48,653 nucleotides of DNA from an uncultured Gammaproteobacteria bacterium (GCA_947259975.1 CAMYOD010000067.1:1-48653), one strand, 5' to 3'. Shown: positions 16,219 through 24,454, counted from the stretch's first letter. Translations and numbers: made by a program. The notes: a model not told the origin generated them from the sequence alone.

Positions 16219-16800
16219 GATCATCCTATTGTAGCGGTCTCGGCCGCCGTGGTCAGGGCCGGACGCGGCGGTGCATGAACCGCTTTATCGGTCAACTCTC
16301 GCGCCGCCGGGCCCCCGCCGCGCTTAATCTCGCGGAACGTCCTTGGCCCGCTCGAATCGCGGCCTTGCGCCTCAAAAATGGGGTCGGAGTGAATTTTCCA
16401 TTCGCAGTATCAATAAATATCCAGATTTTCTGGAAAACTTCACTCCGACCCCATTTTTGCAAGGCCGGACGACGCTTGGCGGGGCCCCGGCGGCGCGAGA
16501 GACCATCTGGCCACTCATTGCACGCCACCCCGGCAACTCGCCGTGCTTAATCTTGCGTTACCTACCTGTACGGCTTTAATCGCGGCGGGTGCCCAGGCGA
16601 CGCGAGGCGAATGGACGAATTGAGCCACCAGCCGCCGACAGAGTTGGTTGCGGGTGGTGTAAGGGCGGTGGCAGAATGGCTTCCATGCGGGCGACCAGTG
16701 CGGCGCGGCTTCCTCGCGTCACCCGGTACGCCCCGCAAGTTGCGCGCATCAGGGATGGTCGGCGCCCATAACAAGCGCATCACCACTACAGGAGGACACG
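16219..16800. other. 582-base intergenic region with nested palindromes
   Basis: No credible gene is present: the open frames here are short, overlap the palindromes and lack family features. The left half carries the composite palindromic element described separately, framed by a 19-base direct repeat (16316-16334 and 16539-16557, two differences). The right half (about 16560-16790) is GC-rich and unremarkable until the strong AGGAGG ribosome site of the Yip1 gene. A promoter for that gene must lie here but I cannot place it. Confidence 0.6.
16296..16501. repeat. nested palindromic element, MITE/REP-like
   Basis: Two inverted repeats share one centre region. The inner arms are 16373-16400 and 16431-16459: 21 exact pairs with core ATGGGGTCGGAGTGAA, a one-base bulge, then seven more pairs. 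The outer arms are 16296-16319 and 16478-16501, GC-rich, with 23 of 24 positions complementary (CTCTCGCGCCGCCGGG outermost). The loop holds a small CCAG/CTGG hairpin. The outer arms are not equally spaced from the inner ones (53 bases on the left, 18 on the right), which suggests insertion into an older palindrome or later deletion. Confidence 0.8.
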
Positions 16801-17508
16801 ATGGAAGAACAACAAACAGCACCCGATTTCTCCCAGATACCTAGCCAGGCGATACGCGTCATCACCGACCCGGTCGGTTTCTACCGTGACATGCCCAAGA
16901 GCGGCGGCTTCCTCGAGCCCCTGGTCTTTTTGGTGGTCATGGCGCTGGTGGCCGGAGTGGTCATGGCGATCCTGTCGCTCATCGGGCTGGGCGGACCTAT
17001 GGGTGGCTTCGGCACCGCCGGATTCGCCGCGATCGTCATGGTGCCGATCGGCGCACTCATCGGCGGATTTATCGGCGCCGCTATCCTGTATGTGATCTGG
17101 ATGCTGATGGGCTCCAAGGAATCCTACGAGACCGCGTTCCGTTGTATTGCTTACGCCTCAGCGATCTATCCGGTGCTGGCCGTAGTTCGGTCGATCCCCT
17201 ACCTGGGCGGCGTTATCGGCGTGCTCTGGGGCCTGTTTCTCATGGTCGTGGCCAGCGAACAGGTGCATAAGATCGCCAAGAACACCGCCTATGTGGTGTT
17301 TGGGATTATCGCGCTGATCCTGGTCGTGATGAATGTAGGCGCGGAACGGACGGCGCGGAAGTTCATGGCAAGCGGCGAGCATATTTCGGAAAGCATGATG
17401 GAGCAGGCGAAGAGAATGGAAGACATGACCCCGGAAGAGGCCGGCAAGGCCGTCGGCGAATTTCTCAAGGGACTGGAGCAGGCGGCTGAAGGTCAGAAAG
17501 AAGAGTAG
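16801..17508 (+). CDS. Yip1 domain membrane protein
   Basis: The 235-residue protein has a short cytoplasmic N-terminus ending in VITDPVGFYRDMPKSGGF, a typical opening of bacterial Yip1-domain proteins. About five hydrophobic segments lie between residues 38 and 180, and the C-terminal tail is charged and helical. Bacterial Yip1 proteins have no agreed function. It has a strong AGGAGG ribosome site eight bases before the ATG, ends 15 bases from the convergent dehydrogenase gene, and appears to be transcribed alone. Confidence 0.8.
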   Translation: MEEQQTAPDFSQIPSQAIRVITDPVGFYRDMPKSGGFLEPLVFLVVMALVAGVVMAILSLIGLGGPMGGFGTAGFAAIVMVPIGALIGGFIGAAILYVIWMLMGSKESYETAFRCIAYASAIYPVLAVVRSIPYLGGVIGVLWGLFLMVVASEQVHKIAKNTAYVVFGIIALILVVMNVGAERTARKFMASGEHISESMMEQAKRMEDMTPEEAGKAVGEFLKGLEQAAEGQKEE

Positions 17509-17523
17509 TCACCAACGCCCATT

Positions 17524-18480
17524 TCAGTTAACGACGTTACGCGGCGCGTCGGCAAGAAACGCACGAATGTTCTCTGCCAGCTCGTCCACCAGTCGCTGGC
17601 GTGACGCCTGGCTCGCCCAGGCAACGTGTGGCGTGACGATGAGATTGGGAATGTCGGCGGCGAGCAAGGGACTGGTCGCCGCCGGCGGCTCCTCTGCCAG
17701 CACGTCGATGCCGGCACCGCCGAGCCGGCCCTGACGCAAAGCCGCGGCGAGCGCCTTTTCGTCGACGATGCCGCCGCGCGCGGTGTTAATCAGTATTGCG
17801 TCCGCTCTCATTTGTCCCAGTTCGTCGCTTCCGATCAGTCCCCGGGTCTCCCGCGTGAGGGGACAGTGCAGACTGATGACGTCCGCGCGCGCCAGCAACT
17901 CCGGAAGCGGAAGTCGCCCGGGCCGGGTATCGCTGCCGCCGGGTCGCTGCGCAATGAGTACCTGCATGCCGAAGGCGCGTGCAACTTTGCCCACCGCCCG
18001 CCCCAGTTCGCCGTAGCCGACGATACCCAGAGTCCGGCCCTGTACCTCGCGAATCGGATAGTCCAGCAGACAGAAATGTCGGCTCGCCATCCAGTCGCCG
18101 CGTTGCACCGCGGCTTGGTAGCGGTTGAGACTGGTGGTCAGTGCCAGCAGCAACGCGAACACGTGTTGCACCACCGAGGCCGTGGCATAAGCACGCACAT
18201 TACACACGCTGATGCCTCGTGCCCGCGCTGCCGCCACGTCGATGTGGTTGAAGCCGGTGGCCGCCGCGCAAATCAAACGCAGCTTCGCGGCCGCCGCCAG
18301 GTCGTCGGCCGTGATGACGACCTTGTTGGTGATCACGATCTCGCAGTCCCGAATGCGTGTCGCGACGTCGGCGCTATCGGTCTCGGCATAGACCTCCCAG
18401 CGCGGCAACGTCGCCTGCAGCTGTGACAGGTCGAGGTCGCCGCGATCGAATGTTACCTGGTCGAGAATTACGCCGCGCAT
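17524..18480 (-). CDS. D-isomer 2-hydroxyacid dehydrogenase (glycerate dehydrogenase-like)
   Basis: A 318-residue NAD-dependent dehydrogenase. The nucleotide motif GIVGYGELGRAVG and the catalytic triad are visible: R in NTARGGIVDE, E in GIDVLAEEPP and H in TPHVAWAS. It most resembles glycerate/hydroxypyruvate dehydrogenases that interconvert D-glycerate and hydroxypyruvate, but substrate choice in this family is hard to read. The open frame continues to 19245 in antisense to thrH; the ATG at 18480 gives the normal N-terminus MRGVILDQVTFDRGDLD. It is divergent from thrH, 120 bases apart. Confidence 0.85.
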   Translation of the reverse strand: MRGVILDQVTFDRGDLDLSQLQATLPRWEVYAETDSADVATRIRDCEIVITNKVVITADDLAAAAKLRLICAAATGFNHIDVAAARARGISVCNVRAYATASVVQHVFALLLALTTSLNRYQAAVQRGDWMASRHFCLLDYPIREVQGRTLGIVGYGELGRAVGKVARAFGMQVLIAQRPGGSDTRPGRLPLPELLARADVISLHCPLTRETRGLIGSDELGQMRADAILINTARGGIVDEKALAAALRQGRLGGAGIDVLAEEPPAATSPLLAADIPNLIVTPHVAWASQASRQRLVDELAENIRAFLADAPRNVVN

Positions 18481-18600
18481 AGTGACGGGGATTGTAACGC
18501 GTCGGTTGCGTGACGTGGGCGAAGCGGGTAGTGTTTGCGGCCCATTTTTCAGGCCGTCGCCCGTCTCCCGGTGCGCGGCCGCGATCCCGAGGAAACCGTC

Positions 18601-19233
18601 GTGCATATCGTTTGCCTTGATCTTGAGGGCGTGTTGATTCCCGAGGTGTGGATCAACGTGGCCGAGCGCACCGGAATCGACGCCTTGCGTATTACGACGC
18701 GCGACATACCGGACTACGATGAGCTGATGCAGAAGCGGCTCGCGATCGTCGCCGAGCACGGATTGCGCATGCCGGACATCCAACAGGTGATCGACGATAT
18801 GGGGCCGCTGGACGGTGCGCGGGAGTTTCTCGATGAATTGCGCGCCGGTTTTCAGGTCATCATTCTGTCGGATACTTTCTACGAATTCGCCTCTCCATTG
18901 ATGCGTCAATTGGGTTGGCCGACCTTGTTCTGCCATCAGCTCGACATCGACACCGAGGGCGCGATCGTGAACTACCGCCTGCGGCAACAGGATCAGAAAC
19001 GCCACGCCGTGCGCGCTCTCAAATCGCTCAACTTTCGAACCATCGCGGCCGGCGATTCCTATAATGATACGGCGATGCTGGCCGAGGCCGACGCCGGCAT
19101 CCTGTTCCGACCGCCCGACAATGTGATCGAGGAATTTCCCCAATACCCGGTGACAGGCAGCTACGCCGAGTTGCGCGAGCGCATCGATGCGGCGTCCACG
19201 GCCATTGGCGAACCCGCAGACGCTCGTGGATGA
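18601..19233 (+). CDS. thrH: phosphoserine phosphatase / homoserine phosphotransferase ThrH
   Basis: The 210-residue HAD-family enzyme starts at GTG. It shows the ThrH version of the motifs: CLDLEGVLIPEVW (nucleophile aspartate region), the SDTFYEFASPLMRQLG motif II, and GDSYNDTAML. ThrH removes phosphate from phosphoserine and can transfer it to homoserine, linking serine and threonine synthesis. It faces the hydroxyacid dehydrogenase gene; if that enzyme handles a serine-pathway acid the pairing would make sense, but this is inference. Its stop overlaps the next gene by eight bases. Confidence 0.9.
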   Translation: MHIVCLDLEGVLIPEVWINVAERTGIDALRITTRDIPDYDELMQKRLAIVAEHGLRMPDIQQVIDDMGPLDGAREFLDELRAGFQVIILSDTFYEFASPLMRQLGWPTLFCHQLDIDTEGAIVNYRLRQQDQKRHAVRALKSLNFRTIAAGDSYNDTAMLAEADAGILFRPPDNVIEEFPQYPVTGSYAELRERIDAASTAIGEPADARG

Positions 19234-19690
19234 AGGCCAGTACAAAAAGACCTATCGCGCAGTAAACAAGCTCCCCTGTGTATTCGAGAAGGCGATGCTG
19301 AGCCGCCGTTGTGCCTGTTCGCTGAGCGAGCGGATTGCGATTGCCGAACGCGAGGCGGTGGCATGTACGACTGTTCCGGCGCAGGCGGAATGCAAACAGT
19401 TACTGGAGACCTTGCGCGAACGGGCGATATTCTCGTTGCGTTTGACTCATATCGCCGGCCACCTGCCCCACGGCAAGGAGATCAAGGTGCAGGTGGGCGG
19501 GCTGTTGGGCCTGCAGGCGGCGTTGCAGCCCGATGCAGCGCCGGCGACGGCGGTGGACGACGTGTTCGCGACCGTATTGGCCGCGAAACGGGAGTTTGCT
19601 TCACTAGATGCTCTGCCGTTCGAGGCAATCGTGCGTTCGATCGTCAACTACGAGCACCGCAAACGTCGTGGATCACGACGCAAGGACTAA
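19226..19690 (+). CDS. conserved hypothetical protein with N-terminal cysteines
   Basis: The 154-residue protein starts at a GTG that overlaps the end of thrH, so the two are probably co-translated; an in-frame ATG at 19187 lies deeper in thrH. Cysteines at about 18, 29, 31, 47 and 56 (in PCVFEKAMLSRRCACS and onward) are clustered in the first third and could bind a metal or iron-sulfur cluster. A GGLLGLQAAL helix follows, and the C-terminus is very basic (EHRKRRGSRRKD). I do not recognise a named family. Confidence 0.65.
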   Translation: MDEGQYKKTYRAVNKLPCVFEKAMLSRRCACSLSERIAIAEREAVACTTVPAQAECKQLLETLRERAIFSLRLTHIAGHLPHGKEIKVQVGGLLGLQAALQPDAAPATAVDDVFATVLAAKREFASLDALPFEAIVRSIVNYEHRKRRGSRRKD

Positions 19691-20089
19691 TCAGCGGACA
19701 CGTTTCGCGCGCAGCAGCTCACGACGATCGCGCTTGCCGGGACGGCGCGGGCGCAGTGTGCCCATGGCGCGGGCCTGGCGCATGTAGGCGGCGGTCTCGG
19801 CGCGACGTTCCTTGCTGGCCTCGGATTCTTCGTACAGGGTTTGTGCGACGGTCGCCGATCCACGCCGATCCGCGAGCGCGCGGACGGTGACGGTAAACTC
19901 GAAATTATCGCGCCGGATGCGCAGTGAGTCGCCCACGCTCACTGTCTTGGAAGGTTTGACTCGCGCACCGTTGACATGAACCTTGCCGCCGGCGACGGCG
20001 GTGCTGGCGTTGGCGCGGGTCTTGAAAAACCGGGCGGCCCAAAGCCATTTGTCGATGCGTATCTTGTCCGGTTGTTCGGGCATATTCAT
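19691..20089 (-). CDS. hslR: Hsp15-like S4-domain RNA-binding protein
   Basis: The 132-residue protein has an S4 RNA-binding domain at about residues 10-70, starting IRIDKWLWAARFFKTRANA and including GGKVHVNGARVKPSKTV. The C-terminal third is extremely basic. Hsp15 binds free 50S subunits carrying stalled nascent chains so they can be recycled. The open frame reaches 20164, but the start at 20089 gives a normal N-terminus. Its stop abuts the stop of the convergent gene without a spacer. Confidence 0.88.
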   Translation of the reverse strand: MNMPEQPDKIRIDKWLWAARFFKTRANASTAVAGGKVHVNGARVKPSKTVSVGDSLRIRRDNFEFTVTVRALADRRGSATVAQTLYEESEASKERRAETAAYMRQARAMGTLRPRRPGKRDRRELLRAKRVR

Positions 20090-20203
20090 CTGCCGGTGCC
20101 GCGCACGGTTGAGTAACGCAGTTCCACTGAGTAACATGCACGGCTCAATCGCCGCGCGATGCATTCATCAACGACGTCCCAAAGTTCTCAAGAGGTATCT
20201 ATT

Positions 20204-20782
20204 ATGGCACGCACAGAATCCACGATGCTTGATCTCGGCACCCCGGCGCCCGATTTTGCTTTACCCGATACCGCCGGGAACACGGTTGCGCGTGCGGATT
20301 TCGCCGGCCGGCCACTTTTGGTGATCTTCATGTGCAACCATTGCCCGTTTGTAAAACATCTCGGGTCTGAAATGGTCGCGTTCGCGCGTGAGTATCAGGC
20401 CAAAGGACTGGGCGTGGTTGCCATTAGCGCCAATTTTGTCGGCACCCATCCCCAGGACGGCCCCGAAGAGATGGTGAAGGAGGCCGCGACGATGGGATTC
20501 ACATTTCCGTATCTCTATGACGAGAGTCAGGCGACGGCAAAGGCCTATCGGGCCGCATGCACGCCGGACTTTTTTATTTTCGATGCAGATCACAAGTTGG
20601 CGTACCGGGGTCAGTTCGACACCAGCCGGCCGGGCAACGATGTGCCGGTCACCGGTAACGATCTGCGCGCCGCCGCCGATGCGGTATTGAGCGGTGGGCC
20701 TGTGCCGGCGGAGCAGATCCCGAGCCTGGGCTGCAATATCAAATGGAAGCCTGGCAACGAGCCGGACTACTATGGGGGTTAG
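20204..20782 (+). CDS. thioredoxin-fold (AhpC/TSA-Redoxin) protein
   Basis: The 192-residue soluble protein starts at the ATG at 20204. The N-terminal LGTPAPDFALPDTAGNTV is the usual entry of redoxin domains, and the active site reads FMCNHCPFVKHL, a CNHC pair. The later ACTPDFFIFDADHKLAYRG holds the cis-proline region. Proteins with this CNHCPFV site are widespread thiol-disulfide enzymes or peroxiredoxin-like proteins without a proven substrate. It is flanked by convergent or divergent genes and appears monocistronic. Confidence 0.82.
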   Translation: MARTESTMLDLGTPAPDFALPDTAGNTVARADFAGRPLLVIFMCNHCPFVKHLGSEMVAFAREYQAKGLGVVAISANFVGTHPQDGPEEMVKEAATMGFTFPYLYDESQATAKAYRAACTPDFFIFDADHKLAYRGQFDTSRPGNDVPVTGNDLRAAADAVLSGGPVPAEQIPSLGCNIKWKPGNEPDYYGG

Positions 20783-20814
20783 TCGCCGCGCATAGCCACG
20801 GCGCTGAAGCGCGC

Positions 20815-21423
20815 CTAGGTATTATCCGCAAGCAGCTCGGCGCGGCGCAGCTCGGCCTGTTTGCCGAGCAGGTGGGAGACCAGCAGATCCCGGTCCTGCT
20901 CGCGAATCTCAAGAAATTCCGCCGCGATCTCATAACTGCCGTCCGGCCGCTGCGCGCAGCGCACGACCTTGCCGATGGTGGTCAGGCCAAGCGAGGACGA
21001 AAGCAGTAGCAAACGGAACTCGACCAGGCTGTCGGCGGTAATGGGTTTGTCGCTTTCGAAGGCCACGCCGCCGGCGCTCAGGCTGACCTCACGGCCGTAC
21101 TCTTCCGTCAGGCCCAACTCCTGGAGCATGAACATCTGCGCGATACAATTGAGCTTCTGATCCAGCTCACGCAGGTAACTGGCAACCTCCGGCGTCTTGG
21201 TTTCGATGCTATTGAGTAATGGACGCATCTCCACAGTCTTGGCGGTAAAACCCGCGGCCATAGTGAAGCGATCCGACTGCTGCGCATCCAGTTTCTCTTT
21301 GCAATGAGCGGCCTTGTCCTTGGGTAGTACGCGGTAGTGCAATACCACCCGGTCTTCCACACGGAAGAACTTGCGTCGGTCCGCACCCTGCGCGGAAGCG
21401 TTTGCAGATTGGGCTCGATTCAT
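20815..21423 (-). CDS. PilZ domain protein
   Basis: The 202-residue protein begins with RRKFFRVEDRVVLHYRV, which has the RxxxR part of the cyclic-di-GMP site. The second motif reads EVSLSAGGVAFES, where the usual D/N is a serine, so binding could be weaker. The two motifs are unusually far apart (about 90 residues, with a helical insert), a layout seen in some two-part PilZ proteins. The GAGGAA site precedes the ATG at 21423. It follows pomB by 16 bases, so it is probably co-expressed with the stator and may tune motility. Confidence 0.82.
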   Translation of the reverse strand: MNRAQSANASAQGADRRKFFRVEDRVVLHYRVLPKDKAAHCKEKLDAQQSDRFTMAAGFTAKTVEMRPLLNSIETKTPEVASYLRELDQKLNCIAQMFMLQELGLTEEYGREVSLSAGGVAFESDKPITADSLVEFRLLLLSSSLGLTTIGKVVRCAQRPDGSYEIAAEFLEIREQDRDLLVSHLLGKQAELRRAELLADNT

Positions 21424-21439
21424 CACTGATTCCTCGTGG

Positions 21440-22516
21440 TCATGTCCCGGGTGCGACGGCCGTCGCTGCACCGGTTGATTGGCTCGCGGACATCGTTTCG
21501 GCTGCTGTCTCCTGCGACACCTCCAGGGTGCCGCCTTCGGTGTCCTTGCCCTTGACGATAGTGACCTCGACGCGGCGATTGCGGGCGCGGCCCATGGACT
21601 TCTTGTTGTCATCCACGGGCTGGGTGTCGGCATAACCCTCGACCCGGAAACGCCGTGGTGGCAGACCGCTGAAGACCAGCAGTTCATGGGCCACGGTCAC
21701 CGCCCGCGAGGCGGCCAGCTCCCAATTGGAACGAAACCGTTTGGTCTTGATCGGCCGGTTGTCGGTATGGCCCGCGACCACGATCTGCCCGGCGGTGGCC
21801 TGCAGTACGTCGCTTATCTTGATCAGGACCGGATAGAACAGCTCGATGAGTTCGGCGCTGCCGGAGGGGAAGGAGCCTTTTTCGCGAATCCGGATGATCA
21901 CCTTTTTGCCGGCATGGGCGACTTCGATCATGCCCTTGTTGATTTCCTCCTCGAGGGCGGCCTCGATGCGCATCCGATCGCGCAGCGTCTCGCGCTCGAG
22001 GCGTCGATCGGCGATGGCCTGGGCCTTTTGCCGGTCATCGAGTTCGTGGCTTTGATCGGAGGCACTCTGCATGGTCTGGTTCTGTGGTGTCGTGACCTTC
22101 GCCGCCCGGTTCGGTTGCGGCTCGGATTGCGGACCGAAGCTATTGTCCGAAGGTCGTTTTACGTCGGCCTTGACCCGATCGGTATTTGCATCGGGCACCC
22201 AGAGATTACGTTTCTTATCGTTAGTGGTGTGCTGGCGGACTTGATTCAAGGGTGTGGGCACCGGACGGCCGGGACTGAACTCCTTGGCGATAATGCGGGT
22301 GCCCTTGGGCGGTTCCTTGACCTTGATTTCCTTTTGTACACCGAAGGCCTCGCGCATCGAACCGGCGATTTGCTTGAACTTCAGTGCTTCCATTTCCGAG
22401 AACGACAACAACAGGACGAAGAAGCACATCAACAGGGACATGAGGTCGGCAAACGTCATAACCCATGCCGGGGCCCCTTCGTCGTCGTTGCCGCCTCTTT
22501 CCGCCTCAGCCTCCAT
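21440..22516 (-). CDS. pomB: flagellar stator protein PomB/MotB
   Basis: The 358-residue stator subunit has one membrane helix, APAWVMTFADLMSLLMCFFV, with the ion-binding aspartate D24, the same number as in Vibrio PomB. A long linker rich in Q, N and K (about 80-190) leads to a C-terminal OmpA-like peptidoglycan-binding domain, with GHTDNRPI and SNWELAASRA around residue 255-280. The FADLMSLLMCFFVLLLSFSEM-type helix and the partner suggest a sodium-driven stator. It starts 32 bases after pomA. The last 30 residues are a low-complexity T/A/S tail. Confidence 0.92.
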   Translation of the reverse strand: MEAEAERGGNDDEGAPAWVMTFADLMSLLMCFFVLLLSFSEMEALKFKQIAGSMREAFGVQKEIKVKEPPKGTRIIAKEFSPGRPVPTPLNQVRQHTTNDKKRNLWVPDANTDRVKADVKRPSDNSFGPQSEPQPNRAAKVTTPQNQTMQSASDQSHELDDRQKAQAIADRRLERETLRDRMRIEAALEEEINKGMIEVAHAGKKVIIRIREKGSFPSGSAELIELFYPVLIKISDVLQATAGQIVVAGHTDNRPIKTKRFRSNWELAASRAVTVAHELLVFSGLPPRRFRVEGYADTQPVDDNKKSMGRARNRRVEVTIVKGKDTEGGTLEVSQETAAETMSASQSTGAATAVAPGT

Positions 22517-22548
22517 ATCAGTCTCGCCGCCTCGTGAGCACGCTTGGC

Positions 22549-23316
22549 CTAGGCGGCCTCCTTCTCGGAGGCACCGCGTTTGCTGCCGGGCAGATAGGTC
22601 TTGAGCAGTTCTTCCATGACCCGTGGGTTCATGCCTTCCTGTATGGCGTTAATGGCCTCGAGCACGAGGGACTTGTTGATGCGTTCATCGCGGCTGCGGC
22701 GTTTGAGCTTGTCCGCCACCGGCAGGGCAAAGGCGTTGGCGATGATGGCGCCATAGAGAGTGGTGAGCAGGGCCACCGCCATGGCGGGGCCGATCTTCTT
22801 GGGATCGTCCATGTTCGATAACATCTGCACCAGACCGACCAGGGTGCCGATCATGCCCATGGCCGGGGCCACGTCGCCGATGGCCTTGAAGATGGCCTGG
22901 CCCTGGTCATGGCGACCGATGGTCAGATTGATATCCTTCGAGAGCATCTTGTTGACCAGGTCCGGCTGATGACCATCGACCGCAAGCTGAATCCCCTTTT
23001 TCAGGAACTCGTTATTGGTGTCGCGGCCTTCGAGGCCGAGCAGGCCTTCTTTGCGGGCAATCTGCGCCAGCTCAATCCCTTCCTCGATGAGTTCGTGCGG
23101 CTGTTCGGTGCGATCGAAAAACGCATGCACGGCCACCTTGAAGCTGGTCAACATCTCGCCGAGGGGGAACTTGATCAGGCTCGCAAACAACGTGCCGCCG
23201 ATCACGATCAGTAGCCCCGGCATATTGAGGAAGATCATCGCATTCGGCCCGATGACAATGGCACCGATGATGATGCCGAAGGCGCCGAGCACTCCCAGTA
23301 ATGTTGCTAAATCCAC
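22549..23316 (-). CDS. pomA: flagellar stator protein PomA/MotA
   Basis: The 255-residue protein has four membrane helices and a charged cytoplasmic loop. It carries the PomA-type block GDVAPAMGMIGTLVGLVQML and MAVALLTTLYGAIIANAFALP, which contains residues lining the ion path. With PomB it forms the stator that drives the flagellar motor. It starts at GTG with GGAGG well placed upstream. A sigma-28 promoter match lies about 60 bases upstream. No other flagellar genes are in the window, so this is a detached stator operon, as in Vibrio and Pseudomonas. Confidence 0.93.
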   Translation of the reverse strand: MDLATLLGVLGAFGIIIGAIVIGPNAMIFLNMPGLLIVIGGTLFASLIKFPLGEMLTSFKVAVHAFFDRTEQPHELIEEGIELAQIARKEGLLGLEGRDTNNEFLKKGIQLAVDGHQPDLVNKMLSKDINLTIGRHDQGQAIFKAIGDVAPAMGMIGTLVGLVQMLSNMDDPKKIGPAMAVALLTTLYGAIIANAFALPVADKLKRRSRDERINKSLVLEAINAIQEGMNPRVMEELLKTYLPGSKRGASEKEAA

Positions 23317-23375
23317 CGTTTTCCTCCATCAAATGGCTGTGCGGTTTGCTTGCCCGTGCTAGGTTTCCATAGGTT

Positions 23376-23402
23376 TTATCGGTATCGGGGCGGGGTTCTT
23401 TA
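23376..23402 (-). promoter_or_regulatory. sigma-28 (FliA) promoter for pomAB
   Basis: On the minus strand the -35 region reads TAAAGAAC (23402 to 23395), then exactly 11 bases, then the -10 region ACCGATAA (23383 to 23376). The consensus is TAAAGTTT-N11-GCCGATAA, so the -35 keeps TAAAG and the -10 differs at one position. It would start transcription about 50 bases before the pomA GTG. This fits the late-class flagellar control usual for stator genes. Confidence 0.65.
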
Positions 23403-23605
23403 ACCCGCCGTAGCCTGTCCACGGCAGGGCCGGGGAGGGCCGCTCGGCCATGGGTCGGGCCGCCGTGGCCCGGATTCACAAAGTTTCACAATGGGCGCTG
23501 GCCAACCCCAAACCAACAAGGGTATAAGAGGAAGCCGCCGTCAACCGGGGCGTCCGGTGGCGCGTTTCAAGGCAGGATTCCTATTTCGTTAACAGGGGGT
23601 TGGTA

Positions 23606-24397
23606 ATGAGCAAAATAATCAAAATAATCATAGTCTTGAGTGCGTGCCTGGGGGTCACCCAGACCGTATCCGCGGCCCACTATGGCGGCGCCAGTTATTA
23701 CACCGTGCCAAACGTTTACCGGGTAACCGGCGACACGGTCTGCGTGGTGGCGAATGCAGCCCAACTGGAGGCCTTCGGTGCCCAGGGGCAGGTCAGCGAG
23801 GCACCACCGCATCTCGATCTGTTGGCCGGCAAACGCAATCTTGGCACCTGTCCCTGGCCCGACGGCTTCTACCGCTACCCGGGCTACCAGGCGACTTATT
23901 ATGTCAGCGGCGATACCCGCTGCCGGCTCGCGGGGCCGGGCCAGCTGCGCTCACTCGGCGGTGCGGGTCGGGTGCAGGCGTTGCCCGCCGGCCCGGATCC
24001 GTTGGCGGGCCTGCAGGACACCGGTACCTGCGGTTGGCCGACCGGGTTTTACAGTTACGGCGATGCCGCACAGGTCTTTCACGTATCGGAAGAGCGCATT
24101 TGCCGGGTCGTCGGTCCGGGCCAACTCACCGCGCTTGGGGGCGCTCAGGCCGTGCGCCGGGTCGGCCGCCAAACCGAGCTGTTCGCGGGCAAGCGCGATG
24201 CCGGCACCTGCGTCTGGCCGGATGGGTTTTATCAGTTGCCCAACAAGCCGGCGGTGTATCATATCCGCGGCAACACCGTCTGTACCGTACGCAGCCCCGG
24301 ACAACTACGATCGCTGGGCGGTCAGGGACAAGTGCGCACGGTGGGTTCCCAGGCCAACCTGTTTAAAGACAAGCGCGATACCGGTGCCTGCGGCTAG
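23606..24397 (+). CDS. exported protein of four exact 60-residue repeats
   Basis: The 263-residue protein has a signal peptide (residues 1-23, VSAA at the cut). The mature part is four tandem repeats with an exact 60-residue period and no gaps. Each has a GDTxC-like cysteine (C46, C106, C166, C226), a PGQLRSLGG-like helix turn, and a GTCxWPDGFY-like end (C82, C142, C202, C262). The fourth stops just after its second cysteine. Two cysteines per unit, 36 apart, suggest one disulfide per repeat in the periplasm or outside the cell. I recognise no family. It is monocistronic, between the stator operon and a lipoprotein run. Confidence 0.8.
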   Translation: MSKIIKIIIVLSACLGVTQTVSAAHYGGASYYTVPNVYRVTGDTVCVVANAAQLEAFGAQGQVSEAPPHLDLLAGKRNLGTCPWPDGFYRYPGYQATYYVSGDTRCRLAGPGQLRSLGGAGRVQALPAGPDPLAGLQDTGTCGWPTGFYSYGDAAQVFHVSEERICRVVGPGQLTALGGAQAVRRVGRQTELFAGKRDAGTCVWPDGFYQLPNKPAVYHIRGNTVCTVRSPGQLRSLGGQGQVRTVGSQANLFKDKRDTGACG

Positions 24398-24454
24398 CGT
24401 CGGATCGTGCCCGTGTGATCGAACCCGGATTGTATAATTGCAAGGAAACCTGTC

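Noticed and set aside
18481..19245. Minus-strand N-terminal extension of the hydroxyacid dehydrogenase frame (573 residues in total)
   Set aside because: It runs antisense through thrH, whose motifs are clear, and the family N-terminus begins at 18480.
23480..23506. Second sigma-28-like site, plus strand, in front of the repeat protein
   Set aside because: The -35 (CAAAGTTT) is good, but the -10 at the required spacing (CTGGCCAA) matches only three of eight positions.
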